A stretch of DNA of 64,000 nt from Sunxiuqinia sp965230765 (GTDB taxonomy: Bacteria > Bacteroidota > Bacteroidia > Bacteroidales > Prolixibacteraceae), in assembly GCA_965230765.1 (NCBI GenBank), contig CBDDLR010000002.1, forward strand, positions 1,054,001 through 1,118,000, read 5' to 3'. The notes under the pieces were generated by a model, which did not search any database, had not been told where the DNA came from, and worked only from the letters and a program-made list of their open reading frames with translations. Within the stretch, counting starts at the first letter, position 1, and every line of letters begins with the position of its first letter. Positions 63,767 to 64,000 of this stretch are shown here, piece after piece. Made by a program: the position numbers and the translations under genes.

Positions 63767-64000
63767 ATGAACACAAGCATAAATATTGAATTTTTGGGTA
63801 CAGGTACATCACAAGGTGTACCCGTAGTTGCATGCGACTGTGAGGTGTGTGCTTCCGAGAACCCAAAGGACAAACGCTTGCGTTCATCATTGTTGATTGA
63901 AGTAAATGGATTGAAGCTGGTTATTGATGCCGGCCCTGATTTCAGGCAACAAATGCTTCGTACAAAATTAAGGCAGCTCAATGCTATTTTGCTTACCCAT
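63767..64000 (+). CDS. Metallo-beta-lactamase fold hydrolase (5' part only)
   Basis: 78 codons from ATG 63767 to the window edge, no stop. FLGTGTSQGVPVVACDCEVC and LVIDAGPDFRQQML match the PhnP-like/MBL-fold phosphodiesterases; the last visible residues (LLTH) begin the metal-binding HxHxDH motif. Divergent from the RsmI-like gene with 76 nt between the starts. Confidence 0.85.
   Translation, partial: MNTSINIEFLGTGTSQGVPVVACDCEVCASENPKDKRLRSSLLIEVNGLKLVIDAGPDFRQQMLRTKLRQLNAILLTH

Noticed and set aside
1..64000. tRNA, rRNA or riboswitch genes
   Set aside because: No cloverleaf, rRNA core or known riboswitch motif was recognised by eye; a covariance-model scan would be needed to exclude small RNAs.

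Overview
Organism. The window looks like a Bacteroidota chromosome, probably Bacteroidales/Marinilabiliales. The basis is SusC/SusD-type outer-membrane genes with an ECF sigma/FecR pair, many lipoproteins, a DUF2795 protein, a GldG-like ABC permease, AT-rich DNA, and almost no Shine-Dalgarno sequences. The genus call is inference only.

Layout. (1) 1-11.7 kb, minus strand: the start of a GldF/GldG-type ABC permease, a TlpA-like thioredoxin lipoprotein, then a polysaccharide-utilisation-type operon read leftwards (ECF sigma, FecR anti-sigma, STN-SusC, SusD, DUF4843 lipoprotein, PKD-like lipoprotein). (2) 12-17.9 kb, minus strand: housekeeping genes (ltaE-like, rhomboid, nusB, DUF1573, yajC, ybbR, coaE, djlA-like). 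(3) 18-29.3 kb: photolyase, glutathione peroxidase, AraC regulator with an NAD-dependent reductase, a frameshifted metallophosphoesterase, a GH92-MFS-GH130 mannose-glycan cluster and a secreted protein of unknown function. (4) 29.4-60.15 kb: an integron-like island. (5) 60.16-64 kb: DUF4380 lipoprotein, LolD/MacB-type ATPase, cobalamin adenosyltransferase, DUF2795 protein, RsmI-like methyltransferase and the start of a metallo-beta-lactamase-fold hydrolase.

The island is the main discovery. A tyrosine recombinase (29423-30562) is followed by an attI-like half site at 30651 and about twenty gene cassettes, nearly all read in the + direction. They are separated by GC-rich palindromic attC-like sites, mostly 135-136 bp long. 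In thirteen cassettes the first 10 nt (GTTR...) are the reverse complement, 9/10 or 10/10, of the 10 nt at the start of that same cassette's 3' attC site, which is the hallmark of units that move as circles. The recombinase lacks the extra segment that defines IntI, is spaced like XerD, carries an N-terminal extension and points the same way as the cassettes. This would therefore be an integron-like system with a non-IntI recombinase.

Cassette cargo includes a dynamin-like GTPase, a membrane PLD-like/P-loop fusion, a Schlafen-type AlbA_2 protein, a truncated flotillin (FloA)-like protein, an AAA ATPase with two small partners, a pair of 2-TM proteins, a CPBP protease, several lipoproteins and a gene-less cassette present three times. 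This resembles a collection of defence and surface functions. Three 1314-bp IS481-like elements each sit exactly 10 nt (plus a 4-nt putative target duplication) downstream of a cassette core. All three appear to have mismatched cassette halves at their two sides, and the third copy is a mosaic of the other two types, so IS-IS recombination has probably reshaped the array. attC sites decay towards the distal end, where an IS1182-like element interrupts the last recognisable cassette gene. No rRNA, tRNA or CRISPR was seen.
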